Assembly (NCBI GenBank): GCA_916610825.1
Contig: OU744451.1
Location: forward strand, 17,631,307-17,695,306
Reading direction: 5' to 3'
DNA length: 64,000 nucleotides
Source: Haliclystus octoradiatus
Lineage: Eukaryota > Cnidaria > Staurozoa > Stauromedusae > Haliclystidae
A program made the position numbers and the translations under genes. Of this stretch, positions 44,061 to 56,498 are shown in pieces (the stretch's first letter is position 1; each line of letters starts with the position of its first letter). The notes below the pieces were generated by a model that was not told where the DNA came from, made no database searches, and was given only the letters and a program-made list of their open reading frames with translations.

Positions 44061-47000
44061 ATGCATCACTTGTTTTCTCCCAAGCTAATGATGATCATGT
44101 TAATAAAATTAAACATTGTTTTCTTTATATGCATGTATATGTTTTGCGATGATATTCAAGGACAATGTAACTTGGGCGAGACTGCTTCTATGGCAAGAAT
44201 GACGATTGGCAGGCAATATACCAAGGAAAAACAAACGGCACTAGTCTACACACCGATTTCTATAAAAACAAATGTCACTGAAATGGTTTGTACAATCACA
44301 TGCGAAAGTTATGACTGGTGTTTATCAGCAAATTTTTTTGAAGAAACTGACAATAAATTGACAAAATGTAGTTTTTTCAATGTGACAAGAAGAAATGCAG
44401 GCGTTCAAACCAAAAGTGAAAAGAACCTAACATATATTGAAGGAAGATATGTGAGTTTACTACTTTTACTATAGTTTATTTACGATTTTAATTCTGTGAA
44501 CAAAGAATTGAGATATATTATCATTTCCATTTCAACCAGAAATCCTGCACAAACTATTTTATAGTGCGGAAGAATAACTGGATTAAAAGCAGTCGGAAAG
44601 GTGCTGAGACCGCGTTGGGTAATAATACAAATACTCATAATACAGGGAAATGCAACTTTCCTGCAGTACACAAATCTGTGAAACATTCTGGGTATATGCT
44701 TCTAGGAAATTGAGCATTTTGTGCAATCATTTTTAAGTTTTAGAAGATTTTGTTTACATATTTTGGTAGAAAATTAAATAAGAATGGAAGAAGAGAGCAA
44801 ACTTTGACCTGTGATACTATAGTCCTCTCCTGGAGTGCAAATAGCAAATCACATAAACATCAACAACAAACAATTACATGACATTTGGTATTTTCGTAAA
44901 ATGTGCATCCCCTTTTCAATGTTGCCTGCGCAAAAATATATCGATCTGTTTTAAGGTTGTACCCCTTTGGTATTGAGATATGTTATTACTTCACATACTT
45001 TTGCAGCCCAAAGATTGCCATGATGTTGAAATTAACTCTAACGGTAGTGGAATCTATGAAGTTATGCTATCTACAGGAAAAATGATCAATGTAACCTGCA
45101 GGAATGACGTTAATGGAGGTATTTTTATCGTTATTATTGCATAATTATTCGTAAATGTCTTCTTCTGACTATTTTTAAACGATTGAAAGTAAACTTCAAC
45201 AGTTTATTGCTTTAATTATGTAGAATCAACCCATGAAAACCCACGACATTCCATGGCAATCACTATAGTCCCTGTTTACAAGGAGAGAGAGAGTTACTCC
45301 GGTAGGCGAGTTACTCGCCTTACCGAGTTAAAATGTATTACGTGTTTACAAGGATACTTAGTAGCCCGCCTATCAGAGTTGAAACTTTGAAGCCAATCTA
45401 GGCATGTGCATTGAAATCAGATGGCTGGAGAGCAAAATATGTCAATAAGGAAAACGTTTGAAACAATCGAAGCTACCATTTTTAATTTATACTCGCCTAC
45501 CTGAATTACTCACCTATGTGTGTTTACAAGTCAAAAAGCTGTCCCGGGTTCTAAGGAAACCCGGCCTGCTAGGGCGAGTAACTCAGGGGCTGAGATAACT
45601 TTTTCAGCTTGCTTGTAAACACGCCCATAAACAATAGCCCCAGGTAACTTGCTAACCTGAATAATCTGCCGACCCGAGTAAATCGCCCTCCTTGTAAACA
45701 GGGCCCAAAAGTATATAGATTTTCGTGTTATGTCGGGTATAGACCGTGTAGGTATAGGTCTATACCTGCACGGTACCGGCACGGCCTTCAACAATCAGGT
45801 ACAATGGGTTTTTGAAACTAGCGACGAGTTGCGACAAAGTGAATAACTTTTCATAAAATCATATCAAATGTATTCTGTAATTGAAAATTCAGCATGGGCA
45901 ATTCAAAAAACGTAACTACTTGGGAGTTGCGATATTCAGATGTAACTATTACCATATCTTTAATGATGCAAACATTTTAACAGTTGGTAAAAACATTGCG
46001 TTAAATTCTTCGCATTCTATATTGAAATAATATTTTTAAGGATTTCATTCAAAGAGTACTTAACAGACTATCAATGACCAATTAAATTAGAAAAAATCAT
46101 TGTTGTCGTGAAATCGATGAGAAGTAATTGAAGCTCCAGACAGAGGTTATGTTATACATGATTATTAAAACTATTACATCATACTTGTTCTTTTGAAATC
46201 AAAATTAGACCCACTCGTGATCATATTTTCCATCGTGTTTTTGATGTTCTTTTCGTATAATAGCAAGCCAATATTTGCCTTTATATCCTTTTCCTCACCC
46301 CGGCGAAACAAAGAAAGCAGTATAACCAATCAGATTGCTCATACGATATTTTCTTTCCTATGAGAAAGCGATATAACCAATCAAAATCCATTTCCTCTTT
46401 CGTAAAAAGATTAAAATTCCCGAAATAAAAGTTGTACTGTTATAATGTTTTGTTCTTCTAAATTCCCTTCATAAGCTATTTGCCCATATTTGCTATATAT
46501 CATGACATTATTTACAGATTGGACGGTTATACTCAAGCGTTTTGATGGAACACTTAAATTCAAACATAATTGGGACATATTTAAGGAAGGATTGGGCTGC
46601 TTAACTGGAGAATTTTGGATTGGCCTTGATTATCTCCATCTTTTGACAAACGATGATAATTACCGTGTTCGCTTTGAGATAAAAGATGGGTATCAAGTAT
46701 CCACGTACGCGGAGTATGATTATTTCAGAGTTGCTAACGAAAGTGAAAATTTTAAGATGGACTACAATGGTTTTGTTGGAGGTAATAAATACTCTTATAA
46801 AATAGTTAGTTATCCTTTCATTATAACCTTGATATTGAAACGCTGAGGGTGATACGTTTTTGACTCAAAATTAATACGAATGTCCTGATTCAGATTAATG
46901 CAGCTGGGAGTGGTCGAAATTCATGTCTATCATTGCTATTACTAATATTAAAAATCAATTATAATTATGGTTAGAAATCAGTTGATGAAGCCAAATTAAA

Positions 47001-50000
47001 GTAGGAAAAACCTTAACAATTATAATCTGATATATGATGTATTCGAGTCTGAAAATTACAATGGCCTAAGTTTTATTTCGATCTAGAATTTACTTGTTGG
47101 TGTAAACTACCATCAAAGAGGAATTTTAGGTCCAATCTGGCTGAGAACAAAGATACAGGATCTACCTTTATGACGTAAAACTAAATTCGAATATATTTTT
47201 TTAGTAAAGAAACGTATATGGGACTGTCAATCGATATTTTTCTTAAGTAACACAGCTCAGTAACCGGAAATGCAATTTTATTCCATGCAAGGTTGAAGCC
47301 AAACCATATAAATATTCATTCTATTCTCAAAACATTATGATGTTAGAGCTTTGAAGAAAGGTACTGCTTCATAGATGACTGTGACGAGGAAAGGTCTTTT
47401 GCATGACATAAAAAGGGCTTGTATTTAACGCGACTCTAAAATAGGTAGGAATTCGCACTTAATTTATTACAAAAGAAGATATTTTTTCATGAAAACACGC
47501 ACAATGAAATGAAAATGCGCTTAATAATCTAGTTCAACATCGGACAATTGTTATTAGCACTTCTCCGTTAATGTGGTCTAATTCGTTTGGAAAACAATCG
47601 AATGGCCAACCTTGATGAACTATTTTGTTGTTATTGACCGATTTAACTGTCAGAAGTTGGAGTCCCAGCAAAATATAATTGTGTCACGCACGAAAAAAGT
47701 TGTTTCAACATTGCTGATTCGAAACTTTCGAAACGTTCTAAACGAAATAAAGGACAAATTTTCTTATGACTTCAACTTTCTTCAGTTTAGCATAATTTGT
47801 TATTGATTATATTTAATGTTTAAATTGCACATTTTTCACTAGCCTCATTTAGATGTATTAATTACAAACGTGAGGCTAGAGTATTGAAGAGCACATGTTT
47901 CCAAAAGGGTGTTTTTTATGATTAGGATGTTTTATAGTTAACTTAGTTTGGTTTAGCCAAAGAGCAAATTAGAATTTACAAAAGGACATTATAGTGAATA
48001 GATTAAGCAAAACAAAGGATATGCCTGTCTTTGTTGTTGATTTTAATTCATTCAAAGATTAATATTTGTAAGATTCGCCCTTGAGTTTTTTAAAAAGCCA
48101 CAAGCTGTTGAAAGCTGTGTAAAACACATTTAAATCTAAGATATTGTAATTTCATTTCTATAAGATTGTGATGGGCGGGTAGGATTTAATCATGATATTG
48201 TTTATGGTTTCACGTCTTCCTGGTCTCAGTTATATATCTGTGTGAAATGTTGTGTTTAGGATGTGTTGAATGTATAATGTCATGTGGTATTTTAGGTATT
48301 GTTATTATGCATGTTGTTCACGTAGTTGTATATTGTTTGAGTGCATTGGTCTTCGTATTGTCCTATGATGAGCAACTGTTATGTGTATTTTATGGGTGTA
48401 TTTCAATTCAAGCTGAGAAAGTTATGGCATTTCGTGTGTGTTTTGTTATGATGACTTGTCATTTGGTTCCACTGTGACTGCAATTTTGATTTCATTTCTA
48501 TTCTTTCCGTGTCAATGTAGGTCCATAAAGCAGTTCCGTAAATATAAAAACAATAACAATAATATTCATGTCATTAAATTTGGTTCAGTAAAAGCATATA
48601 TATATTATCAAAAATCCCATGGCCTTTGCTGTTTACATTTTTTTAAAGTTATATCACAAATGATCCAATTAAGTGCATCAGGTATTTGTTAAAGTGCTCA
48701 GAAGTATTTGAATCACAATGATGAAATTAGTTCGATAACTACTTGTTTAGGTCATCCCGTCTAGTATACAGAAATCCTATTGAATGAAGTGCGGAAACCA
48801 ATTAATCAGATGCGGTTAATCCATCATTTCGATGCTGCTAAATAAAGTGCGCAAATATGTTAAACCCAATTCCCATAAAAAGACATACATAAAGGAAAAT
48901 AACCCCTTTCGACAAACCAAACGCAAACAAAATACGCATTTTTGAATCGAATTTGGGGAATACTATACAATAAAAAGATGTACCGCTGCCTGTCACCCAT
49001 TAAGCACAACAGCAGCTCAGTAAACGAGTCGAGTTATCACGGAACAAAGTTGAACAATAATTTATGTTGTTATTTTTATAAAATCTTGAAGGCAATTAAT
49101 AAAAACAAAACTTAGAAAAATAGGAAGAGTTCATGTTAATCTTTATCTCAGGTTTCTTTTTTATATTCAACTCTATTACCGCATCGATAAATAATTTGGT
49201 GAGTAGCTTCTTCTTATAGCATTTGATAACAAAATTCAAAGACAACAGTCATTTTGAATGTGTTTTATTAGTAAAACTCGATGTTTCGGCCATCTTCTGT
49301 GACCATTTTTAGGAGTGAAAGTAATTTATTTTATGAAGTTAACTTTTGCACTATAAATTGTTAAATTATTTCTAATTTATGACTTGAACTTACAAAGATA
49401 CCTAATTGTAAAACAAAAAACAAAATTTTGTATAATAAAATAGAAAAAGAATTTGACTTGAAAAATATTTCAGATCGTATTGAATGTGATTTACCATTTA
49501 TGTTTGGTTGTAAGTCCCTAATCAATAGCAATTCATATACGAGGCAGTCCCATTTGGAGCTACAATGTTTTAAAACATTAAAATCATCGATCATATCTTC
49601 TATTGTTTTATTGTGTTGTTGGATATGTTTCCCAATTGCTGAACTCTTTCTGCTGTGCTCTTGTATTCTTCGGTATATGTGATGTTTAGTATATCATGCA
49701 TAGCTTGAATTACAAAAGCCACATTTGAAATGATAGATTATGCAGTGTTTCGAAAGAAGTTCATGTTTGGCTTCACGATTCCTCAATCCGTCTTTGAGTT
49801 CTAGACTGGTAAAACCAGATAAAATGTTTTAAAATGTTAACATTTATTTTTTTACACAGAGATGTCATATCTCTTCTCACTACATTACTTGCGCCCTGAA
49901 ATATAAAAGGCAACTTAATTATAGGGTCAGGTTCTTTCTTTAAAATGTTAACATGGTCAATACTATTAAAATAATTAAAACGACCAAGATTAAATTTAAA

Positions 50001-50766
50001 AGGGAAACTGGATACTTAAGATCTATAAAAATCAGTTCAAAAACAGATTCAAAATTACTGATGTCTTTGATTTTATTACCAGATAAATAATTTGACATCC
50101 AAAATAACTCCCGTTAACAAAGTCTATCATTTCCCTTTTAAAAAATTTGAAGGTGATCTTGATTTTTTGTCAAGTTACACAGAAAAAGATACTTTGAAAA
50201 TGAATCCGATTTTTGTAATTATAGATCAAATGTTAAAGACCGTATATATATGGGTTATATATCAAAACTCAGGCTACTATATATGATGCGCTAAAAATCC
50301 TCAAAAATTACCTTACTAGGCCAGCTAGTGATTTGTCACGCCTTTCTTATTGCACAGAAATTATGAACACACTGGCATACATAATGGCATACTAAAGTTA
50401 TTGTACATTTTTATTGCAAACGGATTAATTGCTTAATCCATTAAAGCAATTATTATTTGAATATTTATATAATTAGCGTTTTTATAAGTGGGAATAATTA
50501 TTTGTTTTGCAGGCACTGCCGGCGATGCATTAGCATTCCATAAAGGTATGGAGTTCAGTAGTATGGATAGAGATAATGACCAATCAAGTCAGGATTGCGC
50601 AGGTCGATTGAAATGCGGTGGCTGGTTTGCCTCATGCTCTAATGCAAATATATTTGGAAGGTACAAGCCTGGTGATCAGAGTAAAAATGAAATTCTTAAT
50701 TGGTCTACTTTGTTCCCGAACTTTCATGGACTTTCTGGCATCGAGATGAAGATCAGAAGAATATGA
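44061..50766 (+). CDS. Secreted PAN/apple-like plus fibrinogen C-terminal domain protein
   Basis: Four exons join in phase: 44061-44450, 45007-45118, 46518-46781 and 50513-50766 (phases 0, 1, 1), giving 339 codons. Donors are GTGAGT, GTATTT and GTAATA; acceptors end TTGCAG, TTACAG and TTGCAG. Residues about 11-34 form a signal peptide; a second ATG at residue 10 may be the real start. Residues 36-125 have five cysteines with CESYDWCLSANFF and LTKCSFF, as in PAN/apple domains. Residues 131-339 are a fibrinogen C-terminal domain: C134 and C161, DWTVILKRFDGT, GEFWIGLDYLH, a calcium-loop-like MDRDND (273-278), C284 and C297 around GGWFASC, and the terminal EMKIRRI. N-glycosylation sites (NVT, NLT, NGS) agree with secretion. 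Such proteins act as lectins or immune recognition molecules in ficolin-like families; this role is inference. C195 and C290 are extra cysteines. Intron 3 (3.7 kb) contains a Penelope remnant. Confidence 0.9.
45270..45703. mobile_element. 434-bp MITE in intron 2 of the fibrinogen-domain gene
   Basis: Left end CCCTGTTTACAAGGAG and right end CTCCTTGTAAACAGGG are perfect 16-bp inverses. The interior holds several GTAACTC / GAGTTAC and TGTTTACAAG / CTTGTAAACA pairs, so it is strongly self-complementary. No coding potential. Confidence 0.82.
47045..47290 (+). repeat. Diverged copy of the long-inverted-repeat element arm
   Basis: Aligns in the same orientation with the arm at 60418-60655: ACAATGGCCTAAGTTTTATT, TTCGATCTAGAATTTACTTG, CCAATCTGGCTGAG and GGATCTACCTTTATGACG. 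Identity is moderate. It lies in intron 3 of the fibrinogen-domain gene. Confidence 0.65.
47820..49240. other. Intronic DNA without recognised genes
   Basis: Part of intron 3 of the fibrinogen-domain gene. The open frames at 48247-48477 and 48438-48692 are hydrophobic AT-rich reads without any family match I know. Confidence 0.4.
49245..49790 (-). pseudogene. Penelope-like element remnant (GIY-YIG endonuclease end)
   Basis: Minus-strand frames, joined over a frameshift, read HFKCGFCNSSYA, YRRIQEHSRKSSAIGKHI and then FNVLKHCSSKWDCLVYELLL and IRDLQPNINGKS. This is the GIY-YIG endonuclease tail of Penelope-like retroelements (zinc-finger-like CGFCNSSY, then R-x-x-E-H, then the terminal LLLIRxLxPxIN). 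Downstream in element orientation is ACAGAAGATGGCCGAAACAT (about 49283-49302), similar to the conserved Penelope 3' region, followed by AAAACACATTC. The RT part upstream is not recognisable. Confidence 0.75.
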
Positions 50767-51924
50767 AGAGTCTACAAAGGATTATTTGAAACGATTTAAC
50801 TGAATTTTTCAGTGGCGATTGTTTGTGCTCAAAGTTGATCAGAGATAATGAATGCAATGAATAGTCAATTAGAATTTATGTTTTACCTTATTTACGAGAT
50901 TAATAATGATTACAACTTAACGATATTAAATGATCTTCTTATGCTAATAATATTGTCTGTTTGTATATCATTATATTTCTATATTTCTATATTTCTGTGT
51001 CTGTTCACGACTTATATACGTCTTACTGTTGAAATAATACAGGTAATCGGTCGTCAGGAAATTATGCAAACATTTGTGTCGAGATATCTTGCACAGTAAC
51101 ATATTTGTGGTATAAAAATTACGACTTTGTGAAATTGTCTTATAATTATAAACTTCATTTAATAATTTATTTGATATCATTGTATTGAAAAATTTAGGGA
51201 TTTGAAAATTTTCATAAGTTGAAAATCTAGTGGGCAGCCAAATCGAATTCAAATTGATATCTCCAGAACAAAATATTTGTTTTAAAGTTAAGTTGCGAGA
51301 AAAAAATTTGAACAAGTCATCAAAATAAGTCCATCAGTTTTATGATAATGAAAATAATACAAAATACTGAATTGCATTGAATTACTAGAATAACTCAACT
51401 CAACAAAAATATGTTTTGAAGAATAAAAGAAGCGTATAGTGAAGTCACCAATCTAGAGGGGGCAAAAACGCTTTGAAAATTGAAACAAAATGCAGTTCAT
51501 AATTTATTTTCATAATTACAAACAAACATTTCATTTCTTTTAAAATAATGCTATTAACGCGTATAATTTGTGTGAATATTGATAAAGCAATCTGTTTTGA
51601 AATCAAAGCTACGTTGGTGTGTGATGGTATAAGCAATCTAGCGCGGGGCACAAAAGTATAACAGAGCTTTCAGGAAAATTTCAAAATGAAGTCGGCATTA
51701 AAAGATTTAAAAGAAATCAAATTTGAGGAGACTATTGAAGAGAATCTGGAGTATTTAAAGTTAATAATTCTGATTTAATCAAAACCTTGTACAAGAGTGT
51801 TTATATAATTCATAATTGAATGTAAATATGTGAACAGTATGGTTTACGAGAGAGCAGGTTTTGATTTTCAGATTTTATTTCCATAATAAACGAAAGAGTT
51901 TCTAACATTATTATACTTCAGACC
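50767..51924. other. 3' flank of the fibrinogen-domain gene
   Basis: Holds the 3' UTR. An AATAAA candidate is at 51422. No other gene is supported; a minus-strand frame at 50971-51315 is AT-rich with no recognisable motif. Confidence 0.4.
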
Positions 51925-52326
51925 CAGGGAGGGGGTAACTCCAAGTGCCGCATTGATGTGGGGGGGGGGGGGGTGCCACCTTGAAAATTTATCAAGTACC
52001 TGAAAAGTTCCAAAAATCCATTAAAAGCTACCCAAATTGTTTTGAAAAGTTGAAAATGCTACCCAAAATGTGCAGGGAGGGTACTTCCATATAGGTTATA
52101 TGCGGGGATGTTCCATTTTTAAGGGTAAAATTCGAAATCCTGTTTTCAGTTTTCAGCCTTCAAATTCACTTTTTTTCCAAATTCTCTACAAAATCGAAAT
52201 GGGACCTGACATGTTTAATTTTCTAGAATTTCCTACCCAAACAGCATATTTATCAGCTGGAATATGGACCCAAAAAAAGTTGCGCGTCCCCGCCTAGCAG
52301 CAGTATGGGAGTTACCCCCAGGGACT
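51925..52326. mobile_element. About 400-bp inverted-repeat element containing a G14 run
   Basis: Left end CAGGGAGGGGGTAACTCC and right end GGGAGTTACCCCCAGGGAC are imperfect inverses. A run of 14 G (51960-51973) lies near the left end. Words such as GCTACCC repeat inside. Non-coding. Confidence 0.6.
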
Positions 52327-52646
52327 TCAGATTTCATTACGTTCTTCAGCAATAAGTACAAGACACAGTATTTTGCTACAGTTTAGAAATATAAAATAGT
52401 GTGTCTTGTACTAATTATTCCCCATCAACATTTAATGACTTTTAATTTACTGGTACATCATTCAACAAATTTTAACTTTGAATTGAAAATAAAGCGTATG
52501 ATTTGTGATCTATAATAATTGGAATATTTCTAGCTTTCAAAAATAGCTTCCAATTTCAAAAACACAAAAACAAATCTAAAAACATTTCAATAGTTAATAC
52601 AGCTTGGATATGAGTGTAACAAACCTTGTGTTACAAAAATAAAGGT

Positions 52647-52924
52647 GATCTGTTTTTGACACGGCAGAATCACTGAGAATCGGCCCAAAAAGATATTTTA
52701 AACTTATCTCGTTTTCATGCAAAAAAATTTCGGGTTCAGATTATTAAACAAACAAAGTTAGTTTCTTGTGAAAAGATTTATTCGGAGGTTCAGATGAAAT
52801 CATGAAACCCGGTTCTGCTTGATTGATAATCTGACCGACCGAAAGTGCTTCGCATCAAAACGAGATGACCTTAAAATAGCTTTTCGGGCCGATTCTCAGT
52901 GATTCTGCCGTGTCAAAACAGATC
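52647..52924. mobile_element. 278-bp MITE with terminal inverted repeats of about 72 bp
   Basis: From GATCTGTTTTTGACACGGCA at the left and its inverse at the right (TGCCGTGTCAAAACAGATC) the arms pair along about 72 bp with few differences; AGAATCACTGAGAATCGGCC is exact in both. More than half of the element is arm sequence, so transcripts would form a stable hairpin. No coding capacity. Confidence 0.88.
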
Positions 52925-55003
52925 AAAATGTTTGGAAATAATCGATATTGCATCAACAAGGATATAATTTTGAGGGTGTTATTGATGTCTGACGAAGACG
53001 TTGTTTCTAAATTTGAAATTTTCAATACTTGGGGAAGTTAAATACAATTTACTTGGTTGATTTTCACAAAGGTAAGATAATATTATGCTCTGTTTAAAAC
53101 TCTTTAAAGCACAAATCTGAGTTAGACTATCTTGGTTCTATTATAATATCTTGGTTGCATATAATAATCGATCATAGCAAACATGATTTATTCAAATATA
53201 TTTACTTACCATTTTCCAAATAAGACCCAAATAATAATTACGAGCGGTATAATCTCCAACAACACTTATATACATATAACTATATTGCAGCCATACTTCA
53301 TCGAAGAAGAATATAAACCCGATAAGAATAAAATATAAATCGTGTTTAATTTGAATTAATTCAGATGAAGATAGATTTCATATTACGAAATAATTCTGAC
53401 GAAGACAGATTTCATGTCGCCGACAAATGTATGTTCATTTTCTATATGAGTAAATCCTTCCAACATACATCACAACATGAGCATTTAAATAATACTACCA
53501 TCGGCTACGGTATTTATATATCTTTGAAGCTGCACCAAATATTTCTTCTCTATAAATCACCGCGTCCGTTTCAAGAAATTCTGAATAAATATGAATATCA
53601 CGAATCAGGAAAAATGAGTTGTTTTCGTTTTTTTATAGTCGTCTTTTCTTTCATTCTACATCTGCAAGGTTTTATAAATATCACCTAGAAATATTGACAA
53701 CAAGATGTAACATAATATCAATATTGAATTATTATAGCGATTTATTATAGAATTTTAATTCATCTTAAAAGAATGTTGATGCTCCCATTCTTGAAAATTT
53801 GATAACAAGAAGCACTATGAGGCTCATTTTTCACATCTCTTTTTACTTATAACATTCTATTTTCAACGAACTGTTAGTATTTTGCTAGACTGCCATGAAA
53901 ATCACAGACCTACTTGCTGAGATTGTTAAGATCAAAAATATATAGGTATATACATACAGTATCATATGATAATATTATCAGGTGTTATATATATATTGCA
54001 ATAAAGATTTCTGAATCCGAACCGAACGCGATCCGATCGTATCGGGTCAGATTCGGGTTGATATTTTAGGTCTTCCGATCGGATCAGCTTTGAAATGATT
54101 TTTATGGATAATTTCAGATTTTGAAGTCTGAATTAGTTATAATTTGTAATAATCAATGTTTTCAAACTTCTTTTCTGCACATAAAATAAAGTTTTTCTAC
54201 GTAGAATATAGCTACGTTGAATCAATAAAATTGACCAGCAGTCTTTGTGCTTGGTCTTCAAATATGCACTGATTCACACCACTATTTGTAGCTTAAAAAA
54301 TTGCATTCACATTTAAACTTTGAACCTGCAAGGCGCTTTGGTCTATTTGATGCCTTTAATATTCCGTTCTCTATGCAGTTCAATCGACTCAACTGATGTG
54401 AAATAAATTAAATTTTTATGAAGGAAATGAGTAAGATGTCTTAATTAATTGTACATCCTTCCAATGCGTATTGTGTCTCATGTTCTCCACCAAAGTTCAC
54501 TCTCCCTATTACACAGTGATAGCCAGCTTAGTCAATTGTTTAATTATTAGTGATCTGAAAGTTTTATCACACAAGGTCCACTACTGGACATACACAAATT
54601 GCTATTACATATAATATTCAAAGAATAAACGTTTATACGACCTGGCTCTTCGGTGTCTTTGAGTTGCAATACGATGTAGGTAAAACGTCCACGACAATTC
54701 TCAACCATGTATTGTACGATGATAATGTTATTTGAAACGGCAATAATGATAACGGTGGTTCTCTAACTGATTAGAATTTGTAATATATACTAATGTTGAA
54801 GATTTAGGTTGGCTTTTAAAAGATGTCAACACCAAGAGAATGACAATCTAAAAATTTATTAAAATATATATACAAAAATCTCACGACCAATATTAATTTT
54901 AACATTGGTCGGCATTCAAGCGAGGCTTGAATTAAACGAGGCTGAATGTATTCACGCTATTTTCAACAGACATATTTCTTAGCGCATATACATTATCAAT
55001 TAT
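52925..55003. other. Non-coding DNA
   Basis: No gene can be assigned. An open frame at 53365-53688 contains near its end a signal-peptide-like stretch MSCFRFFIVVFSFILHLQ followed by a possible donor (AAG|GTTTTA), but no downstream exon was found. An imperfect CCGATCG palindromic cluster lies at about 54025-54085. Confidence 0.4.
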
Positions 55004-55137
55004 ATCAATGTTTCGGGATTCACAAAATCCAGCATTTATAGTCAAAATTCAACTTTCGCATCAATGTTTCGGGATTCACAAAATCCAGCATTTATAGTCA
55101 AAATTCAACTTTCGCATCAATGTTTTCAAAATTTCGC
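55004..55137. repeat. 56-bp tandem duplication plus partial third copy
   Basis: Units start at 55004 and 55060 with ATCAATGTTTCGGGATTCAC and are identical over 56 bp. A partial copy from 55116 keeps ATCAATGTTTT and TTTCGC. Confidence 0.95.
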
Positions 55138-55147
55138 ATCAATGACA

Positions 55148-55617
55148 TTTGGCCACCCCAGCCAGCATTTTCACAACATCCGGAGCCGGAAAGAAATTTC
55201 TAAAAGATGAAATCATCTTTGGCGTCATTCGATTAAGATTTATATTTATTCAAATTATTCTCGTTCAATAATACCTTTCTGTTTGGTTGTCCTTCTTTGC
55301 TCTGCTTCGTTGGCAATTTTAAATCAAACCTCACTACATTTTAATAATCAGTCTCTGAATCGTATGTACTTTCTTTGTCACTGTCCATCGCAGAAATATT
55401 AAAATCAGAAAATGACAAACTGTATTATTTGTATTTTTCGACTCATATGAAATGATAAATCAAAATCTTCATCGCAAGACTTTCGCGCCAAACTGTTGTC
55501 ATTAAGTGACTAACTTAAAACATTACGGAATCATTGACCAATAGTAGAGACGTTTTTTTCATTCTTTGAAATTCGATATGTCAAGTGTTGTGAAAATGCT
55601 GGCTGGGGTGGCCAAGT
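55148..55617. mobile_element. 470-bp MITE-like element with inverted ends
   Basis: Left end TTTGGCCACCCCAGCCAGCA continuing TTTTCACAACA; right end TGTTGTGAAAATGCTGGCTGG continuing GGTGGCCAAG. About 30 bp per arm, nearly perfect. Related fragments CCAGCATTTTCACAACATCG and its inverse follow at about 55698-55745, so a second, more decayed copy lies next to it. Non-coding. Confidence 0.8.
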
Positions 55618-55745
55618 GAAGCTAACATTTTTCTAGCATTTGATAAAAATTTCGCTCAACGTTGTGGAAATGCTTGCATAATGCTTGCTGGGATGGCTAA
55701 ATGAAGCCAGCATTTTCACAACATCGATGTTGTGAAAAACTGGCA

Positions 55746-56498
55746 ATATTTTGGCTTCATTTGGCCGAGGCTTTGGTAGAGTGCTAAGGAAACTTTAACA
55801 CTTGGTAACAGTTTATAGTCATTGTCTAGTAAAAAAACTCGAAGTATAGTTGCGCTATATTGGATATAGTACACAATTCTTTGTTTAATAATGGTATACT
55901 CATTCAATTTATCTCCTTCTTGATATTCTTCTTTTAGAATATTAGCAGCATAATAATATAATATCCTTTTATCTATTTAGTAATTTAAATGATTAAATTC
56001 CATATATTGACTGAAATATTTATTTATTTATTTTTAAATCAAAGCCAATGGGTCTTCTGAAAGAACATGCTGCAGTAAGCAATTCCAAAAATCTATTTTA
56101 CAGAGGAAGCCAAATTAAAAGGGGCTACTTGTTTTATCTCCTGATGCCCCAGTAAATTATGATTACAATTTCTATAAATTCTAATTTGCCACCATCAGTC
56201 TTCTTTTATATTTCACACTAAACCAGCCGTGAACTTTTTTCTCCTTGAGTTGATTTATGCCGTTCCAAACTCACCATAGGATACAACTCGTTGAGACTCA
56301 TTAAACAATCTCTGTTAGTTAATACACTTGAACAGAACTGACTGACTGTTATTTCTTTTTTATTGTCTACTGTAGAAGACAACTTTCAACTGTATTCGTG
56401 CTGGAAATGATTTGTCAACAGCTAAAGCGCTAATTTCGTATTTGAACATATGCATCAATATGGGATTTGTTAAACAAACAAGGGATAACCTTTAAAGT
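55746..56498. other. Non-coding DNA
   Basis: No gene or clear repeat. The minus-strand frame at 55716-55907 overlaps repeat sequence and is not supported. Confidence 0.4.

Noticed and set aside
48247..48692. Open frames of 76 and 84 codons in intron 3 of the fibrinogen gene
   Set aside because: AT-driven hydrophobic reads with no motif, no splice context and no family resemblance.
53365..53688. A second secreted-protein gene beginning with a signal peptide
   Set aside because: There is a hydrophobic MSCFRFFIVVFSFILHLQ stretch and a possible donor, but no downstream exon with recognisable homology, so the evidence is too thin.
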